A stretch of 16,243 nucleotides of DNA from a bacterium MnTg04. Lineage in GTDB: Bacteria; Pseudomonadota; Gammaproteobacteria; Steroidobacterales; MnTg04. Shown in pieces: positions 1 to 6,741 of the stretch. The translations under genes and the position numbers were made by a program. The notes under the pieces were generated by a model. It did not search any database. It was not told where the DNA came from and was given only the letters and a program-made list of their open reading frames with translations. Each line of letters opens with the position of its first letter. Position 1 is the first letter of the stretch. The stretch lies in assembly GCA_008975185.1 (NCBI GenBank), contig BFAU01000089.1, positions 1-16,243 on the forward strand, read 5' to 3'.

Positions 1-536
1 GCTGGGATTCTGCCATGCAGGATCGCGATTATGATCTGGCGATGGAGGCGATCGGGCGCAGCGAGACTAACGTACTGGACATACAGAACGTTTTTGCTCC
101 TCTGGACCTTTTGCGGGGGCTGACAGAGTTGTACCTGGGCGACCGGGACAAAACGGCTGGGTATTTAGAGTCCGCCAATGCCGTATTGGAAAGCAAATTC
201 AAAGATTCACCGGACGACCCGAGAATCTTCAGCGCTCTAGGTTTCGTCCACGCGGGACTGGGCGAGAAGGATAAAGCGCTCGAAGCGGCGCAAGCCGCCT
301 CTGAATTGCTGCCCGTGAGCATGGACGCCATGGCCGGTCCGGGTTATATCCTCAATTACGCAATAACCTATGCAATGCTCGATCAGCACGATGCTGCGAT
401 TGGGAAGCTGGAAGAATTTTTTTCGCAACCTAATCGCTGGAGTCTGAACGTACTCCTGCGTTACCCGGATTTTGAAAAACTGCATGATGAGCCCGCATTC
501 GAAGCGCTGGTAGAAAAGTATCGTGTCCGTGATTGA
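1..536 (+). CDS. TPR-containing protein, C-terminal part (5' end outside window)
   Basis: The reading frame is open from the first bases (codons begin at position 3) to the TGA at 534-536, so this is the C-terminal end, about 177 residues, of a longer protein. An internal ATG at 15 exists, but it has no ribosome-binding site and sits inside the continuous frame. The clearest tetratricopeptide-like helix pair is around DDPRIFSALGFVHAGLGEKD and the following KALEAAQAA, and a second, weaker one surrounds YAITYAMLDQHDAAIGKLEE. The ending, with a Pro-Asp-Phe and a 'F..L...' helix near the C-terminus, resembles C-termini of gammaproteobacterial proteins that join an N-terminal winged-helix (CadC-like), kinase or cyclase domain to TPRs. 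That upstream domain is not visible, so the function cannot be named; a protein-protein interaction role is inferred from the TPRs. The next gene is convergent, 45 nt away. Confidence 0.75.
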   Translation, partial: WDSAMQDRDYDLAMEAIGRSETNVLDIQNVFAPLDLLRGLTELYLGDRDKTAGYLESANAVLESKFKDSPDDPRIFSALGFVHAGLGEKDKALEAAQAASELLPVSMDAMAGPGYILNYAITYAMLDQHDAAIGKLEEFFSQPNRWSLNVLLRYPDFEKLHDEPAFEALVEKYRVRD

Positions 537-581
537 CCGCTACGAGTCAATTCGATTCAGACACCCTGACTAAAATCAAAC

Positions 582-863
582 CTAATTGTCTCTGGGAGAT
601 CCACCCCTTGAGGCTTTTCGCAGTCTCGCTTTGGCGTCGGCCTCCATCCGCACGATCTCATCCGGCGTAAAACATTGAAGTCTTGGGATCTGCGAGCCAG
701 TGACCCGGGTGTACTTGCATACCTTGTCAGACACCTGGCTCAAATCGGTTCTGACGATTTGCTCTTCGGTCAATTGCTCATTTTTAACCGCGATTTCATT
801 GCCTGCACATGCCGCCAGGACCATCAGCATAGAGGCGAGGAAAACGCGGAGGGTCAGTGGCAT
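582..863 (-). CDS. Small putative lipoprotein with VTGS-type Cys motif
   Basis: The 93-residue product begins with a short hydrophobic segment ending in the lipobox Leu-Ala-Ala-Cys, with Cys19 as the predicted lipidated residue. It is therefore probably anchored in the inner or outer membrane and faces the periplasm. The mature part is short and charged. It carries the pattern CKYTRVTGSQIPRLQC (Cys49 and Cys64), followed by a Thr-Pro-Asp-Glu helix. A similar pattern (Cys, VTGSRx-type turn, basic residue, Cys, then an acidic helix) is, from memory, common in small uncharacterised proteobacterial exported proteins; the two cysteines could form a disulfide. The start is supported by GGGAG about 7 nt upstream on the minus strand. 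The gene is divergent from the phosphatase-fold gene and has a promoter candidate of its own at 929-957. Function is unknown. Confidence 0.8.
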   Translation of the reverse strand: MPLTLRVFLASMLMVLAACAGNEIAVKNEQLTEEQIVRTDLSQVSDKVCKYTRVTGSQIPRLQCFTPDEIVRMEADAKARLRKASRGGSPRDN

Positions 864-928
864 ATCATTCTCCCGGCAAAACCCGGTCTGGCTCGATATT
901 GTGACAGCGCCAACCCCACTCCGAATCG

Positions 929-957
929 ATGGTATTTTTTCGCGAATGGCCGGTCAA
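929..957 (-). promoter_or_regulatory. Candidate sigma70-type promoter for the small lipoprotein gene
   Basis: Read on the minus strand, TTGACC (957-952, five of six matches to the -35 consensus) is followed after a 17-nt spacer by TACCAT (934-929, four of six to the -10 consensus, including the key first A and last T). The spacer ends in a run of six A. Transcription would start near 922, leaving a leader of roughly 60 nt before the ATG at 863. This was found by eye, with no experimental support. Confidence 0.45.
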
Positions 958-1041
958 TCGGCGATGGCAAACTGCCCTTCATAATACACCGGGTATTGAC
1001 TAAGCTATCGTACCGGCTTGCGCCGCACTGATCATAAAACG

Positions 1042-1725
1042 ATGCCTGAAATTTACCTGGTGAGACACGGCGAAGCCGCGATCAACAGTACACAGTATGA
1101 CCGGCTGTCGGAGCTGGGCCTCGAGCAGGCCAGGTCACTGGGCCGGTATTTCTCAAAACTGAACCCTGGCTTCGACCGTGTCGTGACCGGCAGCATGCAA
1201 CGCCACGTACAGACCGCCAACGCCACCATCGAGGCAATGGCAATCAACGTCGAAACCGAGCAACATCCAGGCCTTGATGAATATGATTTCATCGCACTAT
1301 GCAGCGCGTTCGCCAGCCAGTACCCGGAAAAAGCCATCGGCCTGAGCGAAACCGGCCATGTCGATGGGATCAAGGGTTTTTACAAAGTCCTGAAGCAGGC
1401 GTTGCTGGTCTGGAGCGAGGACCGCCTGCAAGGGGCGTTGCCCGAATCCTGGCAGGAATTCGAGCAGCGAGTGGCCGATGCATTAAGCTTCCTGCGCCAG
1501 GGCGAGCGGGTGCTCGTCATCAGTTCGGGTGGCCCGATCGCCGTGCTCACCGGCCAGGTGCTTGGCATCAGCAACGCGATGAAAATACAGCTCAATATGC
1601 AAGTCAGAAACTGTGCCTACAGCCGGTTTTTCTTCAATGACCAGACCGTGCTGCTGGATAGCTTTAACAATACCGCCCACCTGGAATCCGGCGTAATTGC
1701 GCCAGAGCAGAGGACTGAAACGTGA
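1042..1725 (+). CDS. Histidine phosphatase-fold protein (phosphoglycerate mutase superfamily), atypical active site
   Basis: The 227-residue protein starts with the family's typical first strand and the RHGE motif (Arg8, His9, Gly10, Glu11), where His9 is the nucleophile that accepts phosphate. A second pocket Arg (Arg54, in SMQRHVQTA) and an acidic residue in the GLDEYDF segment (Glu80) are also present. The late motif, normally a Ser-His-Gly-Gly-type turn, reads VISSGGPIAVL, so the second catalytic His is replaced by Ser162. I chose ATG 1042 because the RHG strand then begins at the usual distance; a TTG at 1018 would add eight residues. Neither start has a good ribosome site. Upstream, CATAAT at 980-985 is a weak -10 candidate. 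Its stop overlaps the next start by 4 nt, so it is translationally coupled to the acyl-CoA dehydrogenase. The substrate is unknown; an acyl-CoA phosphate or pathway intermediate is conceivable from context. Confidence 0.85.
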   Translation: MPEIYLVRHGEAAINSTQYDRLSELGLEQARSLGRYFSKLNPGFDRVVTGSMQRHVQTANATIEAMAINVETEQHPGLDEYDFIALCSAFASQYPEKAIGLSETGHVDGIKGFYKVLKQALLVWSEDRLQGALPESWQEFEQRVADALSFLRQGERVLVISSGGPIAVLTGQVLGISNAMKIQLNMQVRNCAYSRFFFNDQTVLLDSFNNTAHLESGVIAPEQRTET

Positions 1726-2930
1726 ATTTCCAAAACTCAGACAAGGTCAGCGAGCTCACGGAGCGTCTCGAGAAGTTCATGGGTGCGCATATTTACCCGG
1801 TCGAGCAAAGTTACCGGCACGCGATCAAGGCGTCGGAAAATCCCTGGGTGACGCCGGCGTTAATGGATGACCTCAAGGAAAAGGCCAGGAAAGAGGAGCT
1901 GTGGAATCTTTTCCTGCCAGACGATGAGCACGGCGCCGGTTTGAGCAATCTCGAGTACGCACCCCTGGCCGAGTTGATGGGAAGAGTCCTGTGGTGTTCG
2001 GAGGTTTTTAATTGCAGCGCGCCCGATACCGGCAACATGGAGGTGCTGGCTCAATACGGCAGCCAGGCACAAAAAGAGCAATGGCTGACGCCGTTGTTGA
2101 ACGGGGAAATAAGGTCGGCATTCGCAATGACCGAGCCGGCCGTCGCCTCGTCCGATGCCACCAATATCGAATGTTCGATCGTCGCGGACGGGGAGGATTA
2201 CCTTGTCAATGGCCGCAAGTGGTTTATCACCGGCGCCATGCACGAAAATTGCCGCATCCTGATCGTCATGGGCAAGACCGCGCCGGATAACCCGGATCGT
2301 CACCGGCAGCAATCGATGATCCTGGTACCGATGGAAACACCCGGCGTCAAGGTTGAACGACCACTAAGCACTCTGGGTTACGACGATCCGCCGTTTGGCC
2401 ACGCAGAACTGTCGTTTACCGATGTGCGCGTACCTGCAGCCAACCTGATCCTGGGGGAGGGCAGGGGCTTTGAAATAGCCCAGGGACGTCTTGGCCCGGG
2501 CAGACTACATCATTGCATGCGACTGGTCGGGTCAGCACAAAGAGCCCTCGAAGCGATGTGCCGGCGCGCCGAGCAGCGCATCGCGTTCGGCAAAAAACTC
2601 AGCGAGCAGGGATCGGTTCGCGAGGACATCGCAAAGTCCGCGTGTGAAATAGACCAGGCGCGCCTGTTGACACTGAAAGCGGCAGATACGATGGACCGAG
2701 AGGGCAACAAGGCAGCCAGGAACGAGATCGCGATGATCAAAATCGTCGCGCCGGCGATGGCTTGCCGGGTGCTCGACCGCGCCATCCAGATCCACGGTGC
2801 GGCCGGGCTGCATGACGATATATTTCTCTCGGAAGCCTATACCTACGCTAGGCAGATTCGGCTGGCGGATGGCCCGGACCAGGTGCACATGAACGCATTG
2901 GGACGCTGGCTGGTCCGGGAACACAACTAG
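1722..2930 (+). CDS. Acyl-CoA dehydrogenase family protein, ACAD10/11-like (LvaC-like)
   Basis: This is a 402-residue flavoprotein of the acyl-CoA dehydrogenase fold and full length for the family. Visible landmarks are the FAD-contact segment FAMTEPAVASSD (from Phe134), the RKWFITGA strand with Trp167 stacking on flavin, a C-terminal QIHGAAGL helix turn (from Gln356), and RLADGPDQVH near the end. In classical enzymes the catalytic Glu lies in a IYEGT-type motif at that last place; here it is Asp383 in LADGP, as I recall for ACAD10/ACAD11-type proteins. The GTG start overlaps the preceding stop (GTGA) and has AGAGGA 8 nt upstream. With the kinase gene 12 nt downstream it makes the dehydrogenase/kinase pair known from mammalian ACAD10/11 fusions and from the LvaA/LvaC proteins of Pseudomonas levulinate catabolism. 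Oxidation or phosphate elimination on a 4-phospho-acyl-CoA is inferred. Confidence 0.9.
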   Translation: MNFQNSDKVSELTERLEKFMGAHIYPVEQSYRHAIKASENPWVTPALMDDLKEKARKEELWNLFLPDDEHGAGLSNLEYAPLAELMGRVLWCSEVFNCSAPDTGNMEVLAQYGSQAQKEQWLTPLLNGEIRSAFAMTEPAVASSDATNIECSIVADGEDYLVNGRKWFITGAMHENCRILIVMGKTAPDNPDRHRQQSMILVPMETPGVKVERPLSTLGYDDPPFGHAELSFTDVRVPAANLILGEGRGFEIAQGRLGPGRLHHCMRLVGSAQRALEAMCRRAEQRIAFGKKLSEQGSVREDIAKSACEIDQARLLTLKAADTMDREGNKAARNEIAMIKIVAPAMACRVLDRAIQIHGAAGLHDDIFLSEAYTYARQIRLADGPDQVHMNALGRWLVREHN

Positions 2931-2942
2931 GGCAGCGAAAGC

Positions 2943-3974
2943 ATGGGCGACGATCGAAAATTGGTCGATGAGCAAAAACTGGCCGCTTACCTGGAAAGTC
3001 ATCTCGATGGGTTCCGCGGGCCGTTGAGCGCAGAAAAGTTTTCCGGCGGCCAGTCGAACCCGACTTTTCGAATCGATGCCGCGTCCGGCGTTTACGTGCT
3101 GCGCCGAAAACCGCCGGGCAAGCTGTTGAAATCGGCGCACGCGGTGGACCGTGAATACCGGGTTATTTCCGCCCTTGCGAACAGCGATGTCCCGGTCGCC
3201 CGGGCCTATCACCTGTGCACCGACAAATCTGTTATCGGCAGCATGTTCTACCTGATGGAGTACATGGAAGGGCGCATTTTCTGGGACCCGGCGTTGCCCG
3301 GACTCGACCCGGATGAAAGAGGCGCGGTCTATGAAGAAATGAGCCGGGTACTCGCGCACATTCACGCGATCGATCCGGACGCCCACGGCCTCGCTGATTT
3401 TGGCAAACCCGGCAATTACTTCGAGCGGCAATTCGACCGCTGGAGCGGGCAGTATCGTGCATCCGAGACCGAAGCAATTGAGGACATGGAAGCGCTGATG
3501 ACCTGGCTGGCCGCAAACATGCCGCCGGACGACGGCCGGGTCTCGCTGGTGCATGGGGACTTTCGGCTGGATAACCTGATCTTCGATCCGCTCGAAGAGC
3601 GGATTATCGCCGTCGTCGATTGGGAGCTGTCTACCTTGGGCCACCCATTGGCCGATCTCGCGTACCAATGCATGCAATGGCATTTTCCGAACACCGGCAA
3701 ACTTCGCGGTCTGGCGGATGTCGGTATCGGCAACCTCGGCATACCGGACGAAAATGCGTATATCGCTGCCTATCTCGAACAAGCCGGCATGCCGGCGGTG
3801 GAAAACTGGTCTTTTTACCTTGCGTTTTGTTTCTTCCGCCTGGCGGCGATCGTACAAGGCGTGAAGAAAAGAGCGCTCGATGGCAACGCCTCGAGCCAGG
3901 CCGCACTGCAAATGGGCGAGCTGATCTACCCGCTATCGGCCCTGGGTGTGAAAACCATAGCGAAGTCCCATTGA
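2943..3974 (+). CDS. Phosphotransferase (APH-fold kinase), ACAD10/11 kinase-domain-like (LvaA-like)
   Basis: The 343-residue protein has the aminoglycoside-phosphotransferase/choline-kinase fold. In order these are a Gly-rich loop (FSGGQSNPTF, residues 33-42), a strand with Arg/Lys (YVLRRKPPG, Lys56 a candidate ATP-binding Lys), a hinge region (YLMEYMEGR), the catalytic loop HGDFRLDN (His204-Asn211, Asp206 the likely catalytic base), and the metal-binding Asp226 in VVDWELSTLGHP. This motif set, especially LRRKPPG and DWELSTLGHPLADL, is that of the subfamily fused to or paired with acyl-CoA dehydrogenases rather than of antibiotic-resistance kinases. It lies 12 nt after the dehydrogenase stop, so the two are probably co-transcribed. 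Known relatives phosphorylate the 4-hydroxyl of 4-hydroxyacyl-CoA; applying that here is inference. The ribosome site is weak (GGCAGCGA). The gene ends 66 nt before ccmA and shows no obvious rho-independent terminator. Confidence 0.9.
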   Translation: MGDDRKLVDEQKLAAYLESHLDGFRGPLSAEKFSGGQSNPTFRIDAASGVYVLRRKPPGKLLKSAHAVDREYRVISALANSDVPVARAYHLCTDKSVIGSMFYLMEYMEGRIFWDPALPGLDPDERGAVYEEMSRVLAHIHAIDPDAHGLADFGKPGNYFERQFDRWSGQYRASETEAIEDMEALMTWLAANMPPDDGRVSLVHGDFRLDNLIFDPLEERIIAVVDWELSTLGHPLADLAYQCMQWHFPNTGKLRGLADVGIGNLGIPDENAYIAAYLEQAGMPAVENWSFYLAFCFFRLAAIVQGVKKRALDGNASSQAALQMGELIYPLSALGVKTIAKSH

Positions 3975-4001
3975 TCTGGCGCCACCAAAGCTTGGCCCGG
4001 C

Positions 4002-4010
4002 TGTTATAAT
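4002..4010 (+). promoter_or_regulatory. Extended -10 promoter candidate for the ccm operon
   Basis: TGTTATAAT is a perfect extended -10 element: TG at 4002-4003, one base, then the consensus TATAAT at 4005-4010. No good -35 hexamer sits 16-18 nt upstream, as often holds for extended -10 promoters. Transcription would begin near 4017, about 24 nt before the ccmA ATG at 4041. A short palindrome, TGGCGCCA (3977-3984), lies just upstream in the -35 region and could be incidental or an operator half. Confidence 0.6.
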
Positions 4011-4040
4011 TAGACTGGTTCGAAAGCGAAGGAACAGGTG

Positions 4041-4721
4041 ATGCCGGGTGCAGCCGGTACTGGTGGCGAAGGAATGCTTAGCAAAGATACGCGGGAAATC
4101 CTGTTGCAGGCCGAGGGCCTGAAACTGTGGCGCGGTGAGCGCTGCCTGTTCAGGGCTTTATCCTTCGAACTGCCCGAGGGAGCAGTTCTGCATGTGTCCG
4201 GAGCCAACGGTTGCGGCAAGACCAGCCTGTTGCGCGTGTTGTGCGGTCTGACTGAGCCCGAAGAGGGCGAGATTCGCTGGCGCGGCCGCAGCATTTGCCG
4301 TTGTCGCGAGGATTTTCAGCACGCGTTCGCCTGGCTCGGTCATCTGCACGGGTTCAAAGCCGAACTCAGCGCCCGGGAGAACCTGGCGTTTTCCGTTTCC
4401 CTGAGACGCGAGACAGACCCGGATGTCCGGAACGAAACCCTGGGCCAGGTCGGCCTCGATGCTGTCGCGGATTTGCCCTGCCGGGTGCTTTCCGCGGGGC
4501 AAAAAAGGCGGCTGTCGCTGGCGATGATCCTGCTCAGCGCGGCACAACTTTGGATTCTCGACGAGCCATTCACCAACCTGGACCCGAAAGGGCGCAACAT
4601 GATCGCCGATATGCTCGATCGCCACTGCGCCAACGGCGGTACAGCTATCGTCGCCGCACACCAGGATCTCGGTGTCGAGCAACGCTATCTGCGGCATCTC
4701 GAAATGGAGGACACAGGGTGA
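4041..4721 (+). CDS. ccmA: CcmA, ATP-binding subunit of the heme handling ABC complex
   Basis: The 226-residue cytoplasmic ABC ATPase works with CcmB, CcmC and CcmD; in System I, ATP hydrolysis by CcmAB is needed to release holo-CcmE from CcmC. With M1 at 4041, Walker A GANGCGKTS lies at about 54-62, the signature LSAGQKRRLSLA from about 150, Walker B LWILDEP at about 170-176, and the switch His at 207 (VAAHQD). Both GTG 4038 and ATG 4041 are possible starts behind AAGGAA; ATG is preferred. A third start at 4074 would remove a Gly/Ala-rich extension of about 11 residues and bring the length nearer the usual 200-210, but its AAGGA abuts the ATG. It is the first gene behind the extended -10 promoter, and its TGA overlaps the GTG of ccmB. 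The identity follows from the motifs plus the operon context. Confidence 0.95.
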   Translation: MPGAAGTGGEGMLSKDTREILLQAEGLKLWRGERCLFRALSFELPEGAVLHVSGANGCGKTSLLRVLCGLTEPEEGEIRWRGRSICRCREDFQHAFAWLGHLHGFKAELSARENLAFSVSLRRETDPDVRNETLGQVGLDAVADLPCRVLSAGQKRRLSLAMILLSAAQLWILDEPFTNLDPKGRNMIADMLDRHCANGGTAIVAAHQDLGVEQRYLRHLEMEDTG

Positions 4722-5395
4722 ACGGTCCGCTGTCGGGATTTGGCGTGGTCCTGGCTCGCGATCTGCGGCTGGCCTTCCGCCGCCCCGGCGAAATGGCCAA
4801 CCCGTTGTTGTTCTTCATTTTAATCACCGCGATATTTCCGCTGGGGCTCAGCCCGGAACCAGAACTGTTGAGGACGGTCGCGCCCGGCGTCCTCTGGGGC
4901 GCCGCGTTGTTGTCATCGCTGCTGGCCCTGGATTTGCTGTTCCGAAGCGATTACGGAGACGGCAGCCTGGAGCAACTGGTCTTGAGCGGACACTCCCTGC
5001 CGGTCCTGGTGCTGGCGAAAACACTGGCGCACTGGATGGTCAGCGGGTTGCCGCTGGTGCTGGTCGCACCGCTGCTGGCCAGCGCTTTATACCTCCCGCC
5101 GGAGGCCTGGGGAACGCTGATGCTGGGCTTGCTGCTTGGGACACCCACTCTCAGCCTGCTCGGCGCCATGGGCGCGGCCCTGACCACCGGGCTTGGGACG
5201 GGCAGCGCTCTGCTATCATTGCTGGTCTTGCCATTGGCCACCCCGATTTTGATATTCGGCGCCAGGGGAGTCGACCTGGCCGTGCAAGGCATGGATCCGG
5301 TGGGTCCCCTTTACTTACTGGCTGCGATACTGTTTCTGGCGTTGAGTCTGTTGCCACTGGCAATCGCCGCGGCCGTTCGCATTAGCCTGGATTAG
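4718..5395 (+). CDS. ccmB: CcmB, membrane subunit of the heme ABC complex
   Basis: This is a 225-residue integral membrane protein of the usual CcmB length (about 220). Six hydrophobic helices are visible at roughly 27-43, 55-75, 100-124, 131-155, 161-182 and 197-221. The family hallmark FRSDYGDGSLEQL lies after the second helix (residues 75-87). I chose GTG 4718 because it overlaps the ccmA stop in a GTGA junction and has GGAGG 7 nt upstream. The same frame stays open far upstream inside ccmA, but that stretch is antisense-like coding shadow with no family similarity. CcmB pairs with CcmA as the permease-like part of the CcmABCD complex in the inner membrane. ccmC starts 5 nt after its stop. 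Confidence 0.94.
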   Translation: MNGPLSGFGVVLARDLRLAFRRPGEMANPLLFFILITAIFPLGLSPEPELLRTVAPGVLWGAALLSSLLALDLLFRSDYGDGSLEQLVLSGHSLPVLVLAKTLAHWMVSGLPLVLVAPLLASALYLPPEAWGTLMLGLLLGTPTLSLLGAMGAALTTGLGTGSALLSLLVLPLATPILIFGARGVDLAVQGMDPVGPLYLLAAILFLALSLLPLAIAAAVRISLD

Positions 5396-5400
5396 ACTTT

Positions 5401-6126
5401 ATGTGGAAATTATTTCATCAGTTTGGCTCACCGCCGCACTTTTACCGTCTGGCGGGACACCTGATACCGTGGTTCGGAGGCGCGGCGCTGGTCCTGATTC
5501 TGGTCGCGACTTATGGCGGCCTGGTACTGGCGCCGGCTGACTACCAGCAAGGCGACGGGTTCCGGATCATTTATGTCCATGTCCCCAGCGCGTCCATGTC
5601 GTTGTTCGCCTATACGCTGATGGCGGTCGCCGCCGGCACCGGTCTGATCTGGCGGATCAAGCTCGCCCACGCAGTTGCCGCCGCGGTCGCACCGATCGGC
5701 GCCTCGTTTACGTTCCTGGCCCTGGCGACCGGCTCTATCTGGGGCAAACCCATGTGGGGAACCTGGTGGGCCTGGGATGCCCGGCTGACCTCTGAACTGA
5801 TCCTGCTGTTTCTGTTCCTGGGATACATGTCGCTCAGGGCGGCCTACGACGACACCGGCAAGGCAGACCGGGCCAGCGGCCTGCTCGCGGTGGTCGGCGT
5901 GGTCAACGTACCGATCATTCATTATTCGGTTGTCTGGTGGAATTCACTGCACCAGGGGGCAACCATCATCAAGCTCGGCAAACCCGCGATCACCGGCGAC
6001 ATGCTGTGGCCGTTACTGACCATGCTCGCCGGTTTTGGCTGCTATTTCGCGACCGTCCTGATGATCCGGACACGCAGCCAGGTATTGCAGCGCGAGCGGA
6101 ATTCCCGCTGGCTTATGGATCTATAA
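5401..6126 (+). CDS. ccmC: CcmC, heme-binding WWD protein that loads heme onto CcmE
   Basis: The 241-residue protein has six predicted membrane helices and the periplasmic tryptophan-rich WWD motif WGTWWAWDARLTS (from residue 119). The two axial-ligand histidines known for CcmC are at His60 (IIYVHVPSASMS) and His184 (NSLHQG), matching the E. coli numbering; His174 is also present. CcmC binds heme at the outer face of the inner membrane and is the partner with which CcmE forms its covalent heme bond, with CcmD as an accessory. The start ATG at 5401 is 5 nt after the ccmB stop, so initiation is probably coupled; the upstream bases lie in the ccmB end and give no strong ribosome site. All expected key residues are present, so the gene should be functional. 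Confidence 0.97.
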   Translation: MWKLFHQFGSPPHFYRLAGHLIPWFGGAALVLILVATYGGLVLAPADYQQGDGFRIIYVHVPSASMSLFAYTLMAVAAGTGLIWRIKLAHAVAAAVAPIGASFTFLALATGSIWGKPMWGTWWAWDARLTSELILLFLFLGYMSLRAAYDDTGKADRASGLLAVVGVVNVPIIHYSVVWWNSLHQGATIIKLGKPAITGDMLWPLLTMLAGFGCYFATVLMIRTRSQVLQRERNSRWLMDL

Positions 6127-6142
6127 AGAGAGATATATCAAT

Positions 6143-6307
6143 ATGTTATCTGATTTTCTTCATATGGGAGGTTATGCGGGCTACGTCTGGAGCAGCTTTG
6201 GCCTGACCGCCGCGGTTCTGTTGCTCAATCTTGCTGGCGCCAGGCGTCAGTTCAAACAACGGCTGGCCTTCGTCCGGCAACGGGCGGCAGCCGAGGACCA
6301 GACATGA
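6143..6307 (+). CDS. ccmD: CcmD, small heme exporter accessory protein
   Basis: This 54-codon gene is easy to miss because of its size. The product has a short N-terminus with the family pattern GGYAGYVWSSFG (residues 9-20), one membrane helix of about 18 residues (LTAAVLLLNLAGA region), then a basic, Arg/Gln-rich cytoplasmic tail. CcmD stabilises the CcmABC-CcmE complex and is needed for release of holo-CcmE. An AAGAGAG stretch (6125-6131) lies 11 nt before ATG 6143, a slightly long spacing. Its TGA overlaps the ccmE ATG in an ATGA junction. Position between ccmC and ccmE, topology and motif together make the call secure. Confidence 0.93.
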   Translation: MLSDFLHMGGYAGYVWSSFGLTAAVLLLNLAGARRQFKQRLAFVRQRAAAEDQT

Positions 6308-6741
6308 AAAAACGTTACCAAAGAGGCATCCGGGTTGCATTGGTGCTCGCCGGCGTCGGCATCGCCGTGGCGCTCATGCTCAGGGCCTTCGACGAGAATA
6401 TCCTGTATTTCTATACGCCCAGGCAGGTGGTGGCGGGCGAGGCACCCGACGGCAGGCGTTTCCGCCTCGGTGGCCTCGTAACGCTCGGCAGCATCGAGCG
6501 AGAACCCGGTTCGCTAAAAGTCAGTTTCCTGGTAACCGACAATCAGAAAACGCTGACCGTTGAATACGAGGGCGTGTTACCGGACTTGTTCCGCGACGGG
6601 CAGGGCGTAATCGCCCACGGCGCCATGAACGATAAAGGTGTATTCGTGGCCGATGAGGTGCTGGCCAAACACGATGAGAATTACATGCCACCGGAAGTGG
6701 CCGAAGCGCTCAAAGAAGTGCATGGAGAAAACGAGTCATGA
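6304..6741 (+). CDS. ccmE: CcmE, periplasmic heme chaperone
   Basis: The 145-residue protein has an N-terminal signal anchor (hydrophobic residues about 9-27 after the basic KKRYQRGIR) and an OB-fold periplasmic domain. The covalent heme-binding histidine is His123 within LAKHDENYMPPE, with Tyr127 completing the HxxxY motif, so this is the classical His-type rather than the Cys-type CcmE. The conserved segment FYTPRQVVAGEAPDG near residues 36-50 is also typical. CcmE takes heme from CcmC and hands it to CcmF for ligation to apocytochromes. The ATG overlaps the ccmD stop, and its own stop overlaps the ccmF start. Length and the flexible C-terminal tail are normal for the family. Confidence 0.97.
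   Translation: MKKRYQRGIRVALVLAGVGIAVALMLRAFDENILYFYTPRQVVAGEAPDGRRFRLGGLVTLGSIEREPGSLKVSFLVTDNQKTLTVEYEGVLPDLFRDGQGVIAHGAMNDKGVFVADEVLAKHDENYMPPEVAEALKEVHGENES

Noticed and set aside
544..571. AGTCA...TGACT inverted repeat as a terminator between the first two genes
   Set aside because: The stem is only 5 bp with a long AT-containing loop and no T-run, so it is too weak to call.
996..1001. TTGACT as a -35 box for the phosphatase-fold gene
   Set aside because: No -10-like hexamer lies 16-18 nt downstream.
675..1031. Plus-strand open frames across the lipoprotein gene and intergenic region
   Set aside because: They are antisense to a gene with a lipobox and ribosome site, with no recognisable domain or ribosome site of their own.
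2532..3911. Long open frame (about 459 codons) on the minus strand opposite the dehydrogenase and kinase genes
   Set aside because: It lies antisense to two genes with clear family motifs, its translation is low-complexity and unlike any family, and GC-rich codon usage readily leaves the opposite strand open.
2943..3974. Aminoglycoside resistance kinase
   Set aside because: The fold is shared, but the LRRKPPG and DWELSTLGHPLADL patterns and the dehydrogenase neighbour point to the acyl-CoA-linked subfamily, not drug resistance.
4295..4717. Upstream extension of the ccmB reading frame
   Set aside because: The extra stretch is Arg/Gly/Pro-rich frame-shifted ccmA sequence. The GTG at 4718 has a ribosome site and gives the normal CcmB length.
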